Assembly: GCA_937874315.1 (NCBI GenBank)
Contig: CALNAE010000251.1
Coordinates: forward strand, 1 to 5,960
DNA: 5,960 nucleotides
From: an uncultured Bifidobacterium sp.
Lineage (GTDB): Bacteria; Actinomycetota; Actinomycetes; Actinomycetales; Bifidobacteriaceae
Direction: 5' to 3'
Below are positions 4,950-5,960 of this stretch, in pieces (position 1 is the first letter of the stretch; each line of letters starts with the position of its first letter). The notes beneath the pieces were generated by a model, which was not told where the DNA came from, made no database searches, and worked only from the letters and a program-made list of their open reading frames with translations. Position numbers and translations under genes: made by a program.

Positions 4950-4951
4950 CT
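4930..4951 (+). promoter_or_regulatory. Rightward promoter candidate for a small RNA
   Basis: On the plus strand, an extended -10 TGC-TATACT (hexamer 4946-4951) lies in the right arm of the palindrome. A weak TTATTA (4924-4929) is 16 bases upstream as a -35. A start near 4957 would give a transcript running straight into the terminator at 5005-5034. The evidence is the symmetry with the leftward promoter and the waiting terminator. Confidence 0.4.
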
Positions 4952-4956
4952 AGTAA

Positions 4957-5034
4957 TTGCCTCTACAGGCTTCTTCAATTATTCCGGCCCCGTCAGCCGG
5001 GTGGACCCACGGCTCCGGCCGTGGGTTTCTTTTT
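4957..5034 (+). ncRNA. Candidate small RNA of about 78 nt
   Basis: This stretch lies between a plus-strand extended -10 (4946-4951) and a plus-strand intrinsic terminator. It contains no ATG-started reading frame. Three hairpins follow in order: GCCT-ctac-AGGC (4959-4970), CCGGC-N7-GCCGG (4984-5000) and the terminator stem (5005-5026), with an unpaired TTCTTCAATTATT between the first two. If transcribed it could act as a regulatory RNA, or its synthesis could interfere with the divergent replication promoter. It is complementary to any read-through from the right-hand operon into the replication genes. No Rfam-type family is recognised. Confidence 0.35.
5005..5034 (+). terminator. Intrinsic terminator, plus-strand orientation
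   Basis: ACCCACGGC (5005-5013), loop TCCG, GCCGTGGGT (5018-5026): a perfect 9-bp GC-rich stem, extended by two G-U pairs, followed by TTCTTTTT. The T-tract follows only on the plus strand. In the minus direction the stem starts 6 bases past the stop of the gp10-like gene but is followed by CC-rich sequence, so it would be a weak terminator there, although the hairpin could still slow or protect the upstream transcript. The only plus-strand candidate it could end is the small RNA. Confidence 0.7.
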
Positions 5035-5368
5035 ATTCGATTGCGTGCCACCATTGTTCGTTCTTGCCTTTGAGCGCGTCGCTGACACCGTTTTCTATGT
5101 AGTGTTTGGTTTGCGGATGCAGGTTGTTTTCAAAGTTTCGTCGTATCGCGTATGGTTTCGTGCTCACAATCGTATACGCCATATCAGCCGTGCGCACGAC
5201 TTGTATTGTCTGGATGAGATGCTGGCCGCTCTTACGATTCATATCGAATGGCGCGTGTTTTTTCATGTCGACCACGGCCACATCCGCGAAATTCCGCAGT
5301 GACGTGTCCAAAGACTGCTTCCACCCCTTGCCGAAATTGTCCGCGAACTCCGTGACCGTGATCGCCAT
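5033..5368 (-). CDS. HK97 gp10/minor-capsid-like head-tail protein, 111 aa
   Basis: Probable small virion protein from the head-tail junction. The 111-residue sequence follows the layout of HK97 gp10-like and related minor capsid proteins: a long amphipathic N-terminal helix (about 5-36, ending in VDMKKHAP), a short loop with a K-S-G-x-H/L turn (46-51, where family members have D-T-G-x-L), then beta strands QTIQVVRTADMAYTIVSTKPYAIRRNFENN (53-82), in which P-Y-A matches the usual 'vyA-x-y-x-E-x-G' strand, and a final helix (89-100). The match is by pattern and not strong. The start at 5368 has AGGAGGAG six bases upstream, within the end of the glutaredoxin-like gene two bases away. It is the last gene before the control region; tail genes would normally come next. 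Confidence 0.6.
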   Translation of the reverse strand: MAITVTEFADNFGKGWKQSLDTSLRNFADVAVVDMKKHAPFDMNRKSGQHLIQTIQVVRTADMAYTIVSTKPYAIRRNFENNLHPQTKHYIENGVSDALKGKNEQWWHAIE

Positions 5369-5370
5369 GA

Positions 5371-5625
5371 TTACTCCTCCTGCTCAGCAGTGGTAGGATC
5401 CTGCTCTTTGATGATGTCTGACGCTTTATGCCAGTAGTGCTCTCCATCCGTGAAATACGGTAGGTCGAAGCCAGCGGCCTTAGCCTTGAGCACGTCAGGG
5501 TCAGGCTGATGATCGACGCAATGATAGCCGCACGATATGCCCAGATGTCGGGCAGACATGAGATTCCAACCGTCCACGCCACAAGTACCACACGTCGAGG
5601 TAGTCCAATAAACAAGATTATCCAT
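5371..5625 (-). CDS. Glutaredoxin/thioredoxin-fold protein, 84 aa
   Basis: A small redox protein of the glutaredoxin/NrdH type. It has 84 residues: strand LVYWTTS (4-10), the active-site motif C12-G-T-C15 at the start of a helix (GVDGWNLMSARHLG), a second strand ISCGYHCVD (30-38), a helix PDPDVLKAKAAGF (41-53), then L55-P56-YFTDGEHYW, where P56 fits the cis-proline after helix 2, and a closing helix ASDIIKEQ. Unlike classical NrdH the motif is CGTC rather than CVQC. Two extra cysteines (C32, C36) could form another disulfide or metal site. The acidic tail is EQDPTTAEQEE. In phages such proteins usually supply electrons to ribonucleotide reductase or help fold virion proteins; no reductase gene is in view. 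The gene starts one base after the upstream stop. Confidence 0.65.
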   Translation of the reverse strand: MDNLVYWTTSTCGTCGVDGWNLMSARHLGISCGYHCVDHQPDPDVLKAKAAGFDLPYFTDGEHYWHKASDIIKEQDPTTAEQEE

Positions 5626-5626
5626 G

Positions 5627-5899
5627 TTACGCCGCCATGCCAGCCGCTATGACAGCCGACACAACATGATCAGTAATCTCGTCAGCGTGCGCCTCAAAAT
5701 TCGTCTTATGCGCGTGGTCGAACTTAACAATCTGCTCACGCATCTTGGCTTCCACAGAGTCAATGATTGCGAGCTGCTTATCACCATCGCTTTCAGCGTC
5801 CGCAAGTTTCTGCATGTCCGCCATAACAGCGTTAAGCCGAATAGTGAGAAACGCTGGGAGCTTAGTAACATCGAATTTTTCTGCAACCTGTCCTGCCAT
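5627..5899 (-). CDS. Hypothetical helical protein, 90 aa
   Basis: I do not recognise this family. The 90-residue protein is predicted almost entirely helical, with heptad-like charged helices from about 14 to 60 (LPAFLTIRLNAVMADMQKLADAE, then KQLAIIDSVEAKMREQIVKFDHAH) and a C-terminal helix ending in Ala-rich VVSAVIAAGMAA. No signal peptide or catalytic motif is visible. AAGGAG lies 8 bases before the ATG at 5899. Its stop is one base before the glutaredoxin-like start, so it belongs to the same unit. The location beside a gp10-like gene leaves open a small virion, chaperone or accessory role, which the sequence does not decide. Confidence 0.75.
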   Translation of the reverse strand: MAGQVAEKFDVTKLPAFLTIRLNAVMADMQKLADAESDGDKQLAIIDSVEAKMREQIVKFDHAHKTNFEAHADEITDHVVSAVIAAGMAA

Positions 5900-5916
5900 A
5901 ATATAATCTCCTTAAA

Positions 5917-5960
5917 TCAGGCCCTCTCCAGCATTACGCCGAGCTGTTGGGCTAATGCCA
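5917..5960 (-). CDS. 3' end of an upstream gene (partial)
   Basis: The right edge shows the last 13 codons of a minus-strand reading frame ending in TGA (5917-5919): ALAQQLGVMLERA, which looks like an amphipathic C-terminal helix. Its stop is 17 bases before the next ATG, a usual operon spacing. A second frame is open to a TAA at 5912-5914 (ending RRNAGEGLI), and I cannot exclude it, but its sequence looks less like a protein end. Confidence 0.5.
   Translation of the reverse strand, partial: ALAQQLGVMLERA

Noticed and set aside
4957..5034. tRNA or attachment site in the structured region beside the terminator
   Set aside because: The stems do not form a cloverleaf, no CCA or T-arm pattern is present, and no integrase lies nearby.
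4910..5302. Plus-strand open frame of 130 codons across the control region
   Set aside because: It would run through the palindrome, the terminator stem and T-tract and the gp10-like gene in antisense; no ribosome binding site.
5232..5615. Alternative minus-strand frame of 127 codons
   Set aside because: It is out of frame with the glutaredoxin-like and gp10-like genes, which have proper ribosome binding sites and family patterns.
1..5960. CRISPR array or insertion sequence
   Set aside because: No regularly spaced repeats with unique spacers, no transposase frame and no terminal inverted repeats were seen.

Overview
The window looks like part of an actinobacterial phage or prophage. All fifteen supported protein genes (two of them cut by the window edges) lie on the minus strand, so the region reads right to left. 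They are tightly packed, with ATGA, TAATG and similar stop/start overlaps and clear AGGAG-type ribosome binding sites. The single-stranded DNA-binding protein at the left edge has the extended N-terminal pattern of Actinobacteria (VVGNLTADPE, FTIASTPRSF, QWEDG, LFMRC, TAQVTRN). This suggests Bifidobacteriaceae or a relative; the family assignment is inference, since no integrase, att site or host gene is visible.

Right block (about 5960-5033): the tail end of one gene, then a 90-aa protein of unknown role, a glutaredoxin/thioredoxin-fold protein with a CGTC active site, and a small protein resembling HK97 gp10 or minor capsid proteins. They form one tight unit.

Control region (about 5032-4891, the longest gap between genes, about 140 bases): a plus-strand intrinsic terminator with a 9-bp stem, a 22-bp perfect-arm palindrome whose two halves each carry an extended -10 element facing outwards, and between them a possible RNA of about 78 nt on the plus strand. 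The leftward promoter would drive replication genes.

Replication block (4890-3388): a two-domain replication initiator, a helical protein that may be a helicase loader or partner, and a 44-aa basic protein. Tandem iteron-like repeats inside the initiator gene make it a candidate origin, as in lambda O.

Accessory and recombination block (3386-876): a nearly perfect 49-nt promoter/leader cassette starts a unit coding for a lipoprotein, a winged-helix protein, an acidic unknown protein, an ERF single-strand annealing protein and a RecE/DUF3799-type PD-(D/E)XK nuclease. ERF plus nuclease plus SSB would make a homologous recombination system.

Left block (874-1): a second copy of the same promoter/leader cassette starts a unit with a 77-aa unknown protein, a 48-aa zinc-ribbon protein and SSB. 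The cassettes sit one base after a stop codon in both places and probably coordinate the two units.
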